Made by a program: the position numbers and the translations under genes
Notes under the pieces: model-generated
Seen by the model: the letters and a program-made list of their open reading frames with translations, nothing else
Told to the model about the DNA's origin: nothing
The model's database searches: none
Part shown: positions 37,811 to 48,963 of the stretch, piece after piece
Numbering within the stretch: position 1 is the first letter of the stretch
Layout: each line of letters opens with the position of its first letter
From: Diphasiastrum complanatum
Taxonomy: Eukaryota; Streptophyta; Lycopodiopsida; Lycopodiales; Lycopodiaceae
Reading direction: 5' to 3'
DNA: 64,000 nucleotides
Assembly: GCA_029204225.1 (NCBI GenBank)
Contig: CM055109.1
Coordinates: 43,651,054 to 43,715,053, forward strand

Positions 37811-38807
37811 CTCCTCAACATCACCATTCAAGAATGCATTTGTGATATCCAATTGCCATAGATTCCATCCAAAAAGTGTTTCCAAAGAAATAATGACTCA
37901 AATGCTTACCATCTTTTCCACGGGTGCAAAGGTCTCATCATAGTCAATTTCATACTCTTGAGCATATCCTTTTGCCACCAACCTTGTTTTGTACTTATTG
38001 GTTGATCCATTTTGGTTTGTCTTCACTTTGAAGATCCACTTGCATCCAATAGCCTTCTTGTCCTTTGGAGATCCCACCAATCTCCATGTGTGATCCATTT
38101 TGTTCGGATCCACTCCTCTTTTTGTCTTGTGTCATCTACACATGCAGGTTCATCAAAAGAGATTAAGAAAGCATAGATTGTACCACCAACAACCTGCTTA
38201 CCTTTTTCATCATAAGTGAGCCTCAAAGGTTGTTGCCTTTGCCTTGATGTCCTCCTTGGCTTTTCATTTGAAGTAGGCTCTTCAACATCAACATCCAAAG
38301 TATCATCAATCTCATCCAACATCCACACCACTGCTTGAAGAAGATTATGGAAAGTTTCCCTCATAAAAAATGACATCTCTCACAATGACCACTTTCTTAG
38401 CTGAAGGAATATAAACTTTGTAAGCCTTGTTCACCTCACTATAACCAACAAATATACCTTTTTTTGAAGATGGATCATCCTTTCTTCAATCATCAAGAGT
38501 TATGTTGATATAGCAAATGCATCCAAAAGTTTTGAAAAACTTGACACTCGGCCTTCTATCAAACAACATCTCAAAAGGGGCTTTTCCATCCAATACCACA
38601 CTCGGCCATCTATCGCATAGAAAATTAGCACACAACAAGGCTTGATCCCAAAAGGATTTAGGAAGATTTGCACCTAACGTCATGGTCTTGGCTCCTTCAC
38701 ATAAGGTTATATTCTTCCTCTCGACCACTCCATTTTGTTGTGTTGTCCTTGGGCTTGTGTAATCTCTCTTGATCGCATCACAAAATGCTTTGAACTTGGT
38801 AGAAAGG
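37811..38807 (-). pseudogene. Copia pol fragment, element-E-like (copy 2)
   Basis: From right to left: integrase end (ERKNITLCEGAKTMTLGANL, CANFLCDRWPSVVLDGKAPF, FGCICYINITLDD), linker (DDTLDVDVEEPTSNEKPRR), RT start (GCKWIFKVKTNQNGSTNKYK, YAQEYEIDYDETFAPVEKM). It retains the integrase part that copy 1 (22.2-23.7 kb) lost. Several frame breaks. At 38,808 it joins the element-C LTR. Confidence 0.85.
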
Positions 38808-39379
38808 TGTCATAATTTGAGAGGTTAGTCAGCAGAAGCTTGAGCGGGTGCGTGTAGGATCGGAAGCCCCACAGTTAGCAGCAGAATAATCAAGATGAAT
38901 GATTCATACAGATGAGCAAATGAACGATACAGTAGTGAGACTGAAATTGCACTCTGCTAATATCAACAATGAGTACAATTTCTTGAAGTAATAACTTTAG
39001 CTTGTTGAGCGTGATCACGCCGGCTACAAAAACTCAAAAATCAGAAGAAGTTTTTTGATGAAGATTAGACCTTAACTAACTATCCATCCATAGCTTATAG
39101 GTATATTACAAAATATCTTCTTCTTGCTAAATATCAAATTAGCATTAAATGCTATCTGCCTCATTCATTGCAACCGCTTTTAAATGTACAAAGTAGGCGG
39201 ACTATTAATGCGAAGTTGTTGGGTCACGGATTTTAGACCGACAATATCGAAATTTACAAGTATAAAAAAAATGCACAATGACTCAAAAAAATATACACTA
39301 ATTCAAAAAATATAGAATTTTTTGAGTTTCAAGATGCTCATTAATGAATGGATTTGAGGCTGAGCATTGAATTCCAACA
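38808..39379 (-). repeat. Element C 3' LTR
   Basis: 572 bp. On - it starts TGTTGGAATTCAATGC at 39,379, right after the polypurine tract TTAAGGGGGAG, and ends at TGACA (38,808). Confidence 0.87.
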
Positions 39380-40373
39380 CTCCCCCTTAATGTGGATCCT
39401 AGAAAGCTTTGATCTTTAGATTTAACATATCGTTGAATCTGAGATGACAAGGCCCTTGTGAAGTGATCTACTTTTCTGAGATTTGTCCTGCTGGGTCGAT
39501 TTCTACATTTTGAGACTATAGTGGGTTGGAACCATATCAGTCTTTTGCACTCTAGTGCTAACATGCATTTCAGATCCTTCATCAGTTTCAAATTGTTACC
39601 GAATAGTAGAGTGTCATCTACATAAAGGTTGTTGATGAAGAAATCTGATACAAACTTGAAGTGAATATTCGAAACTATCGAGTTTGGATAGAAACCATTC
39701 TCATTTAGAAATGCAAATTTGGTGTCCTCTTCTGCTTTGCACTGGTCAGCCTCAGTGGTTGACTTTGCCTCTGAAATAGTGTTGATTTCATGCACAAAGT
39801 AGCAGGCTGGATCATCCATAAATCTGGATGGAGGGTTTTTGGATCGATTTGATCTTCTGAGTTGAAATTCGATCCTTTGATGTGATTCGATATGTTGAGA
39901 TTCTGACTCATTCTTGAGTCAATATCGATTTTTGATTGTTCGACCCTTGCATCGGAATTTTGATGTTCAATACTTGGGTCGAAATTTGTTGTAGCTTTCT
40001 CTTTCTGGTCGAAAAATTGGTCTTCTAGAAAAATGACATCTCTGTTTGTGAATGCTTTCTGAGTCTTTGAGCTACACCATTGGACTGAGGTGAGTAGCTG
40101 GTTGTGGATTGTTGTAGGTGTATTCTGTTGAGGCTTGCAGAAAGCTTTGAACTCGGTGGAGATAAATACTCCCCCTCCATCAGAACGTAGAGATTTGATT
40201 CTTTTCTGGGTCGAATATTTTGCTGATGTTTTGAATTGCTTGAAAAACTTGAAGGTATCAGATTTTTCCTTTAGAAAATAAGTTGCAGTCCTTTGAGAAA
40301 AGTCATCAATAAAAGTCAGAAAATAGACAGCTCCTCTTGTGGAAATGGTCTGCATAGGGCCACAAATGTCCAT
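39298..40373 (-). pseudogene. Element C integrase start and pol remnants
   Basis: MDICGPMQTISTRGAVYFL and FIDDFSQRTATYFL with the first catalytic Asp region, then RSDGGGVF (usual RSDNGGEF), followed by a broken linker. Further left, FINNLYVDDTLLFGNN is an RT active-site scrap, and RKVDHFTRALSSQIQRYVK is the pol C-terminus. Integrase C-part, most of RT and RNase H are lost. Confidence 0.8.
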
Positions 40374-40477
40374 GTGTATACAAGATCTAGCAAATTTCTA
40401 GAAGTATGGATTGTATCGGAAATGCAAGGACTTCTTCCATGTTTGCTGATTATATAACTTTTTCATGGAGTATCGAA

Positions 40478-41923
40478 TTAGCTAGTTGTGGATAGATCTT
40501 GTACTAAATTTTGTTTTGACATGTGTTGAATACAATTGGAATTGAGGTGGCCTAATCTGAAATGCCAAAGCATATCAGTTGATTCAGAAGTGGATGTATA
40601 AAGAGCTTGACAAATAGAAGAATTGTAGTGGCTGATTTTGTAAAGATTTCCACTCCTTTTTTCGAAAGCTGGAGTTTTCCGGGATTTGTCAAAAATGGTG
40701 CAACCGTTTGTGTTGAATTCTCCCTCCAACCCAAATCTGTAATTATGCTAACTGCGAGCAGATTTTTAGTCAGATTTGAAACATGGAGAATGTTGGTCAG
40801 CAACTTGACTTCTGCACCTCTCTAAAATTTGATCCTGACTATTCCTTCACCCTCAATAGAATGAGTTGAGTTGTCTCCAACAAGCTACGCAATTCGAGAC
40901 CGGGTGTATGATTTGTGATCTTTGAACGAGTCCTTGTGGTGAGTCATATGTTGAGTTGCTCCCAAGTCTAAGTAACAGGAATCGATATCCCGATGTTCTC
41001 CGACCTTGGTCAAGAAGGCTGCTTCATCTTGTTGCTGTATCAAAAAACTGGCTGAAGCAAAATTTGCTTGTTGTTGGAACTGTATTTTCTTCTCATTGAA
41101 TATTAAAGTTCTACAGTCCATGATAACATGGTCAGTTCTCTTACAGTATTTGCATAATAGGTTCTGCTCTGATTGGAATGATGAAGAATCCGAATTTGAC
41201 TATGGACCCGAATTCGATCTAGAGCCAAAATTCGATCCAAACTGCATATTGCTCCTTTGGTTAGGATATTCAGAATGTGTAGATTTGTTTGATCTAAAAT
41301 TCTGATTTCGTTTCGGTGGTACAGGGCTTTAGTATCCGACCCTGAGCTTGAAGAGGCTGTAGATCTTGTGACTTTCTCTTGTAGAACCATCAAAATTACC
41401 CTTGAAAGAGTAAGGTGCTCCTGGGTCAAGATTTCCAAGATCCAATTTTCATAGGCTTCAAGTAGACTCGATAATGGAGTCATAATAGCATCGGAATCTT
41501 CTACGACTGAGCTTGTTGCAGCCATTTGCTTCATAAGAGTTTTGTGTTGAGATGACTCGAAATACTTTCTGCTGCAGACATTCTCAAGGAGAAGAATTTC
41601 TTCCTTAAATGTAATTTAGATGTGGTATCTCTGATATCGTAGAAAGTTGCCAGGATGTCCCATGCATCCTTAGCAGTCTGAGCAGCACGTATGTGGCTGA
41701 TTTGTGTGTCCCTAATATTGAGAGTGATCATGGCAAAAGCCTTGCCATCTCTCAGTCTCCATTTGGTGATAATGGGTGCATCACCTTCAGGTTTGAGTTT
41801 TGTGCCATCAACGATGTCCCATAGTTCTTTGGCTAGTAGTATGACCTTCATTTTGAATTTCCAGAGATGGTAGTTACTCCCATTGAGTTTATCGACAAGA
41901 GAAGAACTAGAAGACGAATCCAT
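40478..41923 (-). pseudogene. Element C gag, protease and pre-integrase
   Basis: Gag starts at the ATG at 41,923 (LVDKLNGSNYHLWKFKMKV) and keeps the UBN2 core (DAWDILATFYDIRDTTSK) until a frame break near 41,533. The protease block reads LDLGATQHMTHH; the catalytic DSGA has become DLGA (about 40,950), which should kill the enzyme. The pre-integrase part (NILHVSNLTKNLLAVSIIT, then HFRLGHLNSNCIQ) is also split by a frameshift. Confidence 0.83.
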
Positions 41924-42065
41924 TATGGTTGAGTGAGATCGTTGGTAGAAACAACAAATTCATAATACTTTTTGCTGCATGCTTGGTAGAACAACGTCTT
42001 GATAGAAACAAGACTTGATACTCTGTAATGAAATGCAGATTACTGAACTACCTACTCTGATATCA

Positions 42066-42470
42066 TGTCATAAATCGAGAGGTTAGTCAGCGGAAGCTCG
42101 AATAGGTGCGTGTAAGATCGGAAGCGCCACAGTTAGCAGTAGAATAATCAAGATAAATGATTCATATAGATGAACGAATGACCGATATAGTAGTGAGACT
42201 GAAATTGCACTCTGATTAATATCAACAATGAGTACAATTGCTTGAAGTAATAACTTTAGCTTGTTGAGTGTGATTACGCTGGCTACAGAAACTCGAAAAT
42301 AAGAAGAAGTTTTCAGATGAAGTTTAGACCTTAACTAACTTCCCATGCACAACTTATAGGTCTATAACAAAATATCTTCTTCTTGTTAAATATCAAATTA
42401 GCATTAAATCTATCTGCCTCATTTATTACAACCGCTTTTGAATGTACAAAGTAGGCGGAATGTTAACGCG
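42066..42470 (-). repeat. Element C 5' LTR (truncated)
   Basis: Starts on + with TGTCATAAATCGAGAGG, adjoining a degraded primer-binding site on - (TGATATCAGAGTAGG, 42,051-42,065). It matches the 3' LTR up to about 42,470. Confidence 0.82.
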
Positions 42471-42499
42471 AAGTCGGCAGATTGTCGTATCTTGCATTC

Positions 42500-42960
42500 G
42501 GCAATACTACAAGTCAACCTCTTTGTTGAGAGCTTTGCTTCTGACATAGTAATATTTAATTTCAATGTGCTTAGTCCTAGAATGAAATCTGGGGTTGGTT
42601 GATAAAGCAATGACACTTTGATTATCACAAAACAGGATTGTTGGGACATATTGATTCAGACTGATATCTGAAAGTAAGTTTCTCAACCATATTACTTCAT
42701 TTGTAGAGAGGCTACGAAAGATAGAGGTGTCTACATCTCTTGCCCAACTTGCATCTGAAAAACCATTGAGAATATTGAGTTTGTCATTGTTGACTCCTCC
42801 ATAACAAATGCAAAAGTCCATAATAGCTCAAAGATATCTCATGACTCTAATAAGAGTCTTTCAATGTGTTATACCAGGATTGGTCATACACTAACTGTTA
42901 CGACCATAACTAAGGACATGGAATAGTCCTAATATGGTAGACCGGCCCTCCAATGTTCGA
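42500..42960 (-). pseudogene. Copia RNase H fragment
   Basis: Encodes LNGFSDASWARDVDTS, EVIWLRNLLSDISLNQYVPT, FCDNQSVIALSTNPRFHSRT and RSKALNKEVDL. It is the uninterrupted version of the sequence split between 25,805 and 35,577. Its right part contains decayed WKALIRVMRYL sequence and stops. Confidence 0.82.
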
Positions 42961-43102
42961 GATTATTGATCACGAGACCTAGATTTTATTCCACTTGAAG
43001 GCTTGTTGGTGACTAATGAATGACCTTGAGAGGACCCAGACACTCTAATTGAGACATATGGAGTAGTGCATGTACGTGTGACTGATATAGGTAGGAGGTA
43101 TG
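42961..43102. other. Left flank of element E
   Basis: Noncoding. It continues at 48,969 after removal of element E and one target duplication, and ends with the GTATG copy at 43,098-43,102. Confidence 0.6.
43098..43102. other. Target-site duplication of element E (left)
   Basis: GTATG, identical to 48,964-48,968 on the other side of the element. Five bp is the usual Copia integrase staggered-cut length. Confidence 0.93.
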
Positions 43103-43755
43103 TGTGAAAAATTGTCAACTAGTAGTATTTTCCTAACTTGAGATTTTGTAGGCCTATGGCCAAATAAAAGTTAGAGATAGGTTCATACATGTATGTAGAG
43201 GCCCAAAGTATGTGTACACTACTTTTGAGGTCACATTAATTAGAGGAGGTCGAGTGTGGAGCTCTTCTATTGGCTCATAATTTGGTGCATTCCTATTTGA
43301 CCAAATTTCTAGGTATATGGGTGAATCCTATTGGACCCCAATTTTAGCCTATCATAAGACAAGTGGCCAAGAGGCACTATGGCTGCTATAAATAGCCATC
43401 TCCACGAGTATGTACACATCTCATTTTCATTCTATTGAATGAATGTTATGCTCTTTGAAGATCCATCTTCTTCTCTCTCACTTTTTTGTTCATATCTTGC
43501 ATTCTAGCCACTAGAATTGTGATTTCTTTGTTGCTATGGCTTCACACGTGTGAAATGCAGGTTGTAGGCTCTGAAGTACGGACAGGGACAGCAAGTTTCT
43601 GTTTGTGGAAGCTTATGATCAGATTTTGATGTTTAGTTGATGTTTAGTATGCTTAACATCACAATTTCTATCATTTTTTCAATCTAGATGTGCATAACTT
43701 CCATGGCCAAGATCTTTATGAAACTTTAGCATCTTTTGGATCTGAGTTTTTCACA
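43103..43755 (+). repeat. Element E 5' LTR
   Basis: 653 bp, TG...CA ends. TATA-like TATAAATAG at 43,387-43,395 and the purine/AATGAATG-type region 30-60 bp downstream define the likely U3-R part. It reads identical to 48,311-48,963. Confidence 0.96.
43387..43395 (+). promoter_or_regulatory. LTR TATA box
   Basis: TATAAATAG in U3 of the 5' LTR, about 285 bp from its start. It is the probable core promoter for the genomic RNA; transcription would start about 30 bp downstream. Confidence 0.7.
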
Positions 43756-43767
43756 TGGTATCAGAGC
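43756..43767 (+). other. Primer-binding site of element E
   Basis: TGGTATCAGAGC immediately after the 5' LTR, perfect complement of the 3' end of initiator tRNA-Met, which primes minus-strand cDNA synthesis. Confidence 0.95.
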
Positions 43768-44364
43768 ATTAGGCGGCCAAATGTGCAGGTTTTGCCAGAT
43801 TTAGAAGAGATTTGTGGGCGAGTTTGCTTTTGTAGCATTCCAATCAAGTTTCTAGCTAAAAATCTTGTTGATTTATGTGTAGAAATTGGATCTTTGTGAT
43901 CAAAACATCATTTGTATGCATTTCAATTGAAGTAGGGCGAATTCCCTCTGTACTTATCAGAATAAGGAGACAAAAATTGTTTTGGAAAGAGGGAGATGCA
44001 AGATCCAACAAGATCCTATTAGTTTTCCATTCTAGCATATAGTTTTTTGATTCAATTTCTTGCTTCTTCATGTCAAAAACTTCAAAATTGATGTAACCCT
44101 CTGATTTTCAGTTTGCTGAATGATTCAAGAGTGTATTTCAATCTTAGGAGTGAGGGAAAAGCAAGTATATTGAGGTTTGGTCTTGGTTTGATCAAGAAAT
44201 CATAAAACTAGTGGCTAAAATTAAGGAAAAAGTGAGGAAAAGAGAGAAAAAGTAAGGTTTTAGGTTCCAAATCTTTGTGATTTCTTCTTGTGTTTCATTT
44301 GTTGATTCAAGAGAGTGCTTAGTGCATTGGAACAGGTCAAAGATCAGAGATCAATCATTGCAAC

Positions 44365-47300
44365 ATGGCTACAAATGGAGGCTACATGTTGGAAAGCAAT
44401 GATAGGCTTACCTCCCTCAACTATTCTACTTGGAAAGTAAGGATGGAGTCTTTGCTTGAGATGAATGAGTTGATGGATATTGTTGTAGGTGTGGAGGAGA
44501 GACCTTTGGCACCTCAAGAACAATTGAGGTATGACAAGAGGGCAAAGAAAGCCCTTCACATGATCAAGATGAATGTGACAAATGAGCTTATCAAAGAGGT
44601 TGGTAAGTGCACATCATCTAGTGAAGCTTGGGAAGCCTTGAAGAAGGTTTATGAATCCAAGTCTACTTCTAGAGTGTTGACTTTAAGAAGGCAAATCTTT
44701 TCTTGTATGCAAAAGAAGAGTGAGAATGGACATGCTTTTGTTTTGAGAGTTAAAGCATTGAATGATGAGTTAGCATGCATTAATGATGGCATAAATAATG
44801 AGGAGCTTGTTCAAGTGATTCTCAATGGCTTGTTGGATGATCATGCTAATCTTGTTCAAAGTTATGCTATCCAAAAATGTTTACCAAGTGTTGGAGACTT
44901 GCAAGAGGTCTTGTTGGCTGAAGAATTCAGGTTGCAAGCAAGAGTGGGAGCATCTTCTACATCTCAAGGAGGAGAAGAGGAGGCAATGTTCTCTAAAGGC
45001 AAGTTCAAGGGCAAAGGTAAAAGCAATTGGTCTAAAGGGCAAGACCAAGGTGAGCACTCTACTTTTGGCAAAAAGAAGGATAGATCTAAGCTAAAATGTT
45101 TCTATTGTGGAGTCAAAGGGCATTTTGCTAGTGATTGTTTTAAGAAAAAGAGGGATCAAGGGGAAAAGCAAACCAATCTAACTATTGATGAGGGTGGGGA
45201 TGAGCTTCTTTCAAATGATGCTTTTGTTATGTCATCTTGCTTGTTGGCTAATCATGGAGACATTGATCCTTGGTGGATTGATAGTGGAGCCACTTCTCAT
45301 ATGACATATCATAAAGAGTATTTTTCATCTTTAATGGCATTTGATGGTGATAGGAAGGTAATCTATACCGCAAATGATGGTGAGTGTGCAATCAAGGGGA
45401 TTGGCACAATTCCTATTTCACTTTCTACAAATAGGAATATAGAATTGAAAGATGTTTTGCTCATTCCATCCATTACCAAGAACTTACTTAGTGTAAGCCA
45501 AATGCTTGACAAAGGATTCAAAGTTGAGTTTGATGGTGATGCTTGCTTGATCAAAAAGGGGTGTAGTATCATTGCAAAAGGGAAAAGGCAAGGGAAATTG
45601 TTCAAGCTTGATGCATGTGTTGTTGCTAACCAAGTTGGATGCATGGCAAATGAACAAATGTCAATTCAAGAGGTATGGCATAAAAGGATGGGACATCTCA
45701 ACTACAAGGCCTTGGAGGTAATAGCCAAAAAGGAGGTAGTAAGGGGACTTCCCAAGTCTCTTACTTGCTTGAATCATGTTTGTGAAGAATGTGCTTTGTC
45801 TAAATCACATAGATTGCCATATACTAGATCTATATCTAGATCTAAGATGCCTTTTTCTCTCTTGCATTCGGATATTCATGGTGTTACTACAATTAGCAAT
45901 GGAGGTGCTAAGATGTATGTAACTTTCATTGATGATTTTAGTAGATTTTGTTGGGTTTATCTACTAAAGAGCAAGGATGAGGTGTTTGATGTGTTTGTCA
46001 AGTTCAAAGTTGCTATTGAGACTCAATTTACAACCAAAATCAAATGCTTGAGGAGCGACAATGGTGGTGAATACATTTCTAACAAATTCAAAGCCTTTTG
46101 CGATGAGCATGGGATCAAGAGGGAGTACACATGTCCAAGAACACCACAACAAAATGGAGTGGCCGAGAGGAAGAATAGAACCTTGTGTGAGAGTGCAAAG
46201 GCAATGAGATTGAATGCTAATCTTCCTAAACCTTTTTGGAGTGATGCTTTGTTGTGTGCAAATTTCCTATGCAATAGATGGCCAAGTGTTGTATTGGAAG
46301 GAAAAACCCCTTTTGAAGCTTTGTTTGGTACGAAGCCTAATGTCAAGTTTCTAAGAACTTTTGGATGCATTTGCTACTTCAACATTACTCTTGATGATAG
46401 AACTAAGGAGGATCCATCTTCAAGAAAGGGCATTTTTGTTGGTTATAGTGAAGTAAGCAAAGCATATAGGATTTATGTTCCTTCAATCAAGAAAGTGTTC
46501 ACAAGTAGGGATGTCATTTTTGATGAAAGTAACATTCCAAAAGTTGTTTCAAGTAATGATGGTGTTGTTGCAACTAATGTGCTTGATGACAATGGAGTTG
46601 ATGACACATTGGATGTGGATGTTGAAGAAGCCTCTTCAAGTCAAATTCCAAGGAGAACTCCAAGGCATAAAGTGAAACCCTCAAGGCTCACTTATGATGG
46701 CAAAGGTAAGCAAGTGGTGGATGGATCCAACTATGCTTTCCTAACTTCTTTTGATGTACCTTCATGTGTAGATGAAGCAAGGCAAAAAGAGGAATGGATC
46801 CAAGCAATGGATCTTGAGTTTGAAGCACTTATGAAGAACAACACATGGAGATTGGTGGAGCTTCCAAAGGGCAAAAGTGCAATTGGATGCAAATGGATCT
46901 TCAAGGTAAAGACAAATCAAGATGGATCTATCAACAAGTTGAAGGCAAGGTTGGTGGCTAAAGGTTATGCTCAAGAGCATGGCATTGACTATGAGGAAAC
47001 CTTTGCACCCGTGGCAAAGATGGTGAGCATAAGAGTAATCATTTCCCTTGCAACTCTTTATGGATGGGATCTTTGGCAATTAGACATTTCTAATGCTTTC
47101 TTGAATGGTGATCTTGAAGAGGAAGTCTACATGGAGCAACCCGAGAGCTATGTTTCTCATAGCAAGCCTAATCATGTGTGTTTTCTACAAAAAAGTTTGT
47201 ATGGTCTTAAGCAAGCACCAAGGAGTTGGTATGCTAGGCTTAACTCTTTTCTACTTTCTCAAAACTTCACTATGAGTGAGTATGATCATTCACTTTACTT

Positions 47301-48315
47301 TAGAATTAGTGCTAATGATGTTACAATCCTTCTAATTTATGTGGATGACATTATTTTAAGTGGAGGGAACAAGGAAGATATAGAAGATATCAAGAAAGCA
47401 CTAAAAAAGGAATTTGAAGTGCATGATCTTGGTCTTTTGAGCTATATCTTAGGAATAGAAGTAATTAGAACTTCTCAAATCACTTTTATTTCACAAGAGA
47501 AGTATGCTATTTCTATTCTCAATAGATTTCATATGGTAGATGCAAATCCTATTGATACACCTATGGAATCACATGTAAAGCTAACTATAAGAGGTAATGA
47601 AAGATCCTTCGAGGACATTACTCTCTATAGGAAGCTAATAGGTTCTCTTATATATCTAACCATCACAAGACCTGATTTATCTTATTGTGTTGGTAGATTA
47701 AGCCAATTCATGCAAGATCCTAGCATAGAACATTGGAAACTAGGAAAGAGGATCTTGAGATACATCTCGGGAACAAAAGATTTTGGCATTGTTTATAGAG
47801 GCTCATCACCTAACTTATTTGGTTTTTCAGATTCAGATTTTGCAGGAGACCTTATGGATAGAAAATCCATAAATGCACATGCTATTTTCATAGGTGATGG
47901 AGCTATCTCATGGATGTCGAAGAAACAAGCAACTATATCACTTTCTTCTAGTGAGGCCGAGTACAAAGCTTTGACATCATGCACAAAGGAGATGGTGTGG
48001 ATCAAGAGGATGATTATGGAGCTTCATTTGCTGGATTTTTCAGAGAGTCCAATCATCTTTTGTGACAACCTTTCAGCCCAAAGTCTAGCAAGCAATCCGG
48101 TTTTCCATGCAAGGAGCAAACATATCGAGGTGGCTTACCATTTTGTGAGAGAACAAGTGTTGGCAAAAGAGATCAAGCTTGAACATGTCCCATCAAAGGA
48201 ATGTGTGGCTGATATCTTTACCAAAGCATTGGGAAAGGACTTATTTTTCAAGCATAGAACAAGTCTTGGTGTACTTTCTAAATCTATGCTAAAACTAGTT
48301 GAAGAGGGAGTGTGA
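44365..48315 (+). CDS. Copia Gag-Pol polyprotein (intact)
   Basis: Single frame of 1316 residues. Domains: Gag with UBN2 core (about 55-195; EAWEALKKVYESKS, GLLDDHANLVQSY); CCHC zinc knuckle C245-C248-H253-C258; aspartic protease active site DSG at 306-308; HHCC integrase N-terminus (H439, H444, C473, C476); integrase core with D503, D565 and E601, the last two 35 residues apart (D,D-35-E); RT (about 828-1070) with YVDD at 992-995; RNase H with D1156/D1158, E1197 and D1234. Each member cleaves, copies or integrates the element's own nucleic acid in a cytoplasmic particle and then in the nucleus. The ATG follows a 597-bp leader. There is no frameshift between gag and pol, as usual for Copia. 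The frame runs through the polypurine tract and stops at TGA 48,313-48,315, inside the 3' LTR. Confidence 0.97.
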   Translation: MATNGGYMLESNDRLTSLNYSTWKVRMESLLEMNELMDIVVGVEERPLAPQEQLRYDKRAKKALHMIKMNVTNELIKEVGKCTSSSEAWEALKKVYESKSTSRVLTLRRQIFSCMQKKSENGHAFVLRVKALNDELACINDGINNEELVQVILNGLLDDHANLVQSYAIQKCLPSVGDLQEVLLAEEFRLQARVGASSTSQGGEEEAMFSKGKFKGKGKSNWSKGQDQGEHSTFGKKKDRSKLKCFYCGVKGHFASDCFKKKRDQGEKQTNLTIDEGGDELLSNDAFVMSSCLLANHGDIDPWWIDSGATSHMTYHKEYFSSLMAFDGDRKVIYTANDGECAIKGIGTIPISLSTNRNIELKDVLLIPSITKNLLSVSQMLDKGFKVEFDGDACLIKKGCSIIAKGKRQGKLFKLDACVVANQVGCMANEQMSIQEVWHKRMGHLNYKALEVIAKKEVVRGLPKSLTCLNHVCEECALSKSHRLPYTRSISRSKMPFSLLHSDIHGVTTISNGGAKMYVTFIDDFSRFCWVYLLKSKDEVFDVFVKFKVAIETQFTTKIKCLRSDNGGEYISNKFKAFCDEHGIKREYTCPRTPQQNGVAERKNRTLCESAKAMRLNANLPKPFWSDALLCANFLCNRWPSVVLEGKTPFEALFGTKPNVKFLRTFGCICYFNITLDDRTKEDPSSRKGIFVGYSEVSKAYRIYVPSIKKVFTSRDVIFDESNIPKVVSSNDGVVATNVLDDNGVDDTLDVDVEEASSSQIPRRTPRHKVKPSRLTYDGKGKQVVDGSNYAFLTSFDVPSCVDEARQKEEWIQAMDLEFEALMKNNTWRLVELPKGKSAIGCKWIFKVKTNQDGSINKLKARLVAKGYAQEHGIDYEETFAPVAKMVSIRVIISLATLYGWDLWQLDISNAFLNGDLEEEVYMEQPESYVSHSKPNHVCFLQKSLYGLKQAPRSWYARLNSFLLSQNFTMSEYDHSLYFRISANDVTILLIYVDDIILSGGNKEDIEDIKKALKKEFEVHDLGLLSYILGIEVIRTSQITFISQEKYAISILNRFHMVDANPIDTPMESHVKLTIRGNERSFEDITLYRKLIGSLIYLTITRPDLSYCVGRLSQFMQDPSIEHWKLGKRILRYISGTKDFGIVYRGSSPNLFGFSDSDFAGDLMDRKSINAHAIFIGDGAISWMSKKQATISLSSSEAEYKALTSCTKEMVWIKRMIMELHLLDFSESPIIFCDNLSAQSLASNPVFHARSKHIEVAYHFVREQVLAKEIKLEHVPSKECVADIFTKALGKDLFFKHRTSLGVLSKSMLKLVEEGV
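48301..48310 (+). other. Polypurine tract of element E
   Basis: GAAGAGGGAG directly before the 3' LTR; primes plus-strand DNA synthesis. It is at the same time coding (codons for E-E-G of the Gag-Pol C-terminus). Confidence 0.9.
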
Positions 48316-48963
48316 AAAATTGTCAACTAGTAGTATTTTCCTAACTTGAGATTTTGTAGGCCTATGGCCAAATAAAAGTTAGAGATAGGTTCATACATGT
48401 ATGTAGAGGCCCAAAGTATGTGTACACTACTTTTGAGGTCACATTAATTAGAGGAGGTCGAGTGTGGAGCTCTTCTATTGGCTCATAATTTGGTGCATTC
48501 CTATTTGACCAAATTTCTAGGTATATGGGTGAATCCTATTGGACCCCAATTTTAGCCTATCATAAGACAAGTGGCCAAGAGGCACTATGGCTGCTATAAA
48601 TAGCCATCTCCACGAGTATGTACACATCTCATTTTCATTCTATTGAATGAATGTTATGCTCTTTGAAGATCCATCTTCTTCTCTCTCACTTTTTTGTTCA
48701 TATCTTGCATTCTAGCCACTAGAATTGTGATTTCTTTGTTGCTATGGCTTCACACGTGTGAAATGCAGGTTGTAGGCTCTGAAGTACGGACAGGGACAGC
48801 AAGTTTCTGTTTGTGGAAGCTTATGATCAGATTTTGATGTTTAGTTGATGTTTAGTATGCTTAACATCACAATTTCTATCATTTTTTCAATCTAGATGTG
48901 CATAACTTCCATGGCCAAGATCTTTATGAAACTTTAGCATCTTTTGGATCTGAGTTTTTCACA
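48311..48963 (+). repeat. Element E 3' LTR
   Basis: 653 bp, reads identical to the 5' LTR. It contains the stop codon of the gag-pol frame at its 3rd-5th bases. TATA copy at 48,595-48,603. Confidence 0.96.

Larger units (their letters stand above)
38808..42470 (-). mobile_element. Copia element C (non-autonomous deletion derivative)
   Basis: Minus-strand element: 5' LTR piece (42,066-42,470), gag (41,923-41,1xx), protease (41,121-40,885), pre-integrase (40,803-40,478), integrase start (40,373-39,900), a short RT scrap with YVDD (about 39,620), pol C-terminal scrap, polypurine tract (39,380-39,390) and 3' LTR (38,808-39,379). Most of RT and all of RNase H are deleted. The outer part of the 5' LTR is replaced near 42,470 by RNase H of another Copia. 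Confidence 0.85.
43103..48963 (+). mobile_element. Complete Copia retrotransposon, element E
   Basis: 5861-bp element with two 653-bp LTRs (TGTGAAAAATTG ... TTTTTCACA), GTATG target duplications, a perfect primer-binding site at 43,756-43,767, one uninterrupted 1316-codon gag-pol frame and a polypurine tract directly before the 3' LTR. On reading both LTRs through I find no difference, which means a very recent insertion. All catalytic motifs are present, so it may be autonomous and active. It sits in a remnant of another LTR family, itself within broken minus-strand Copia sequence. Confidence 0.97.
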
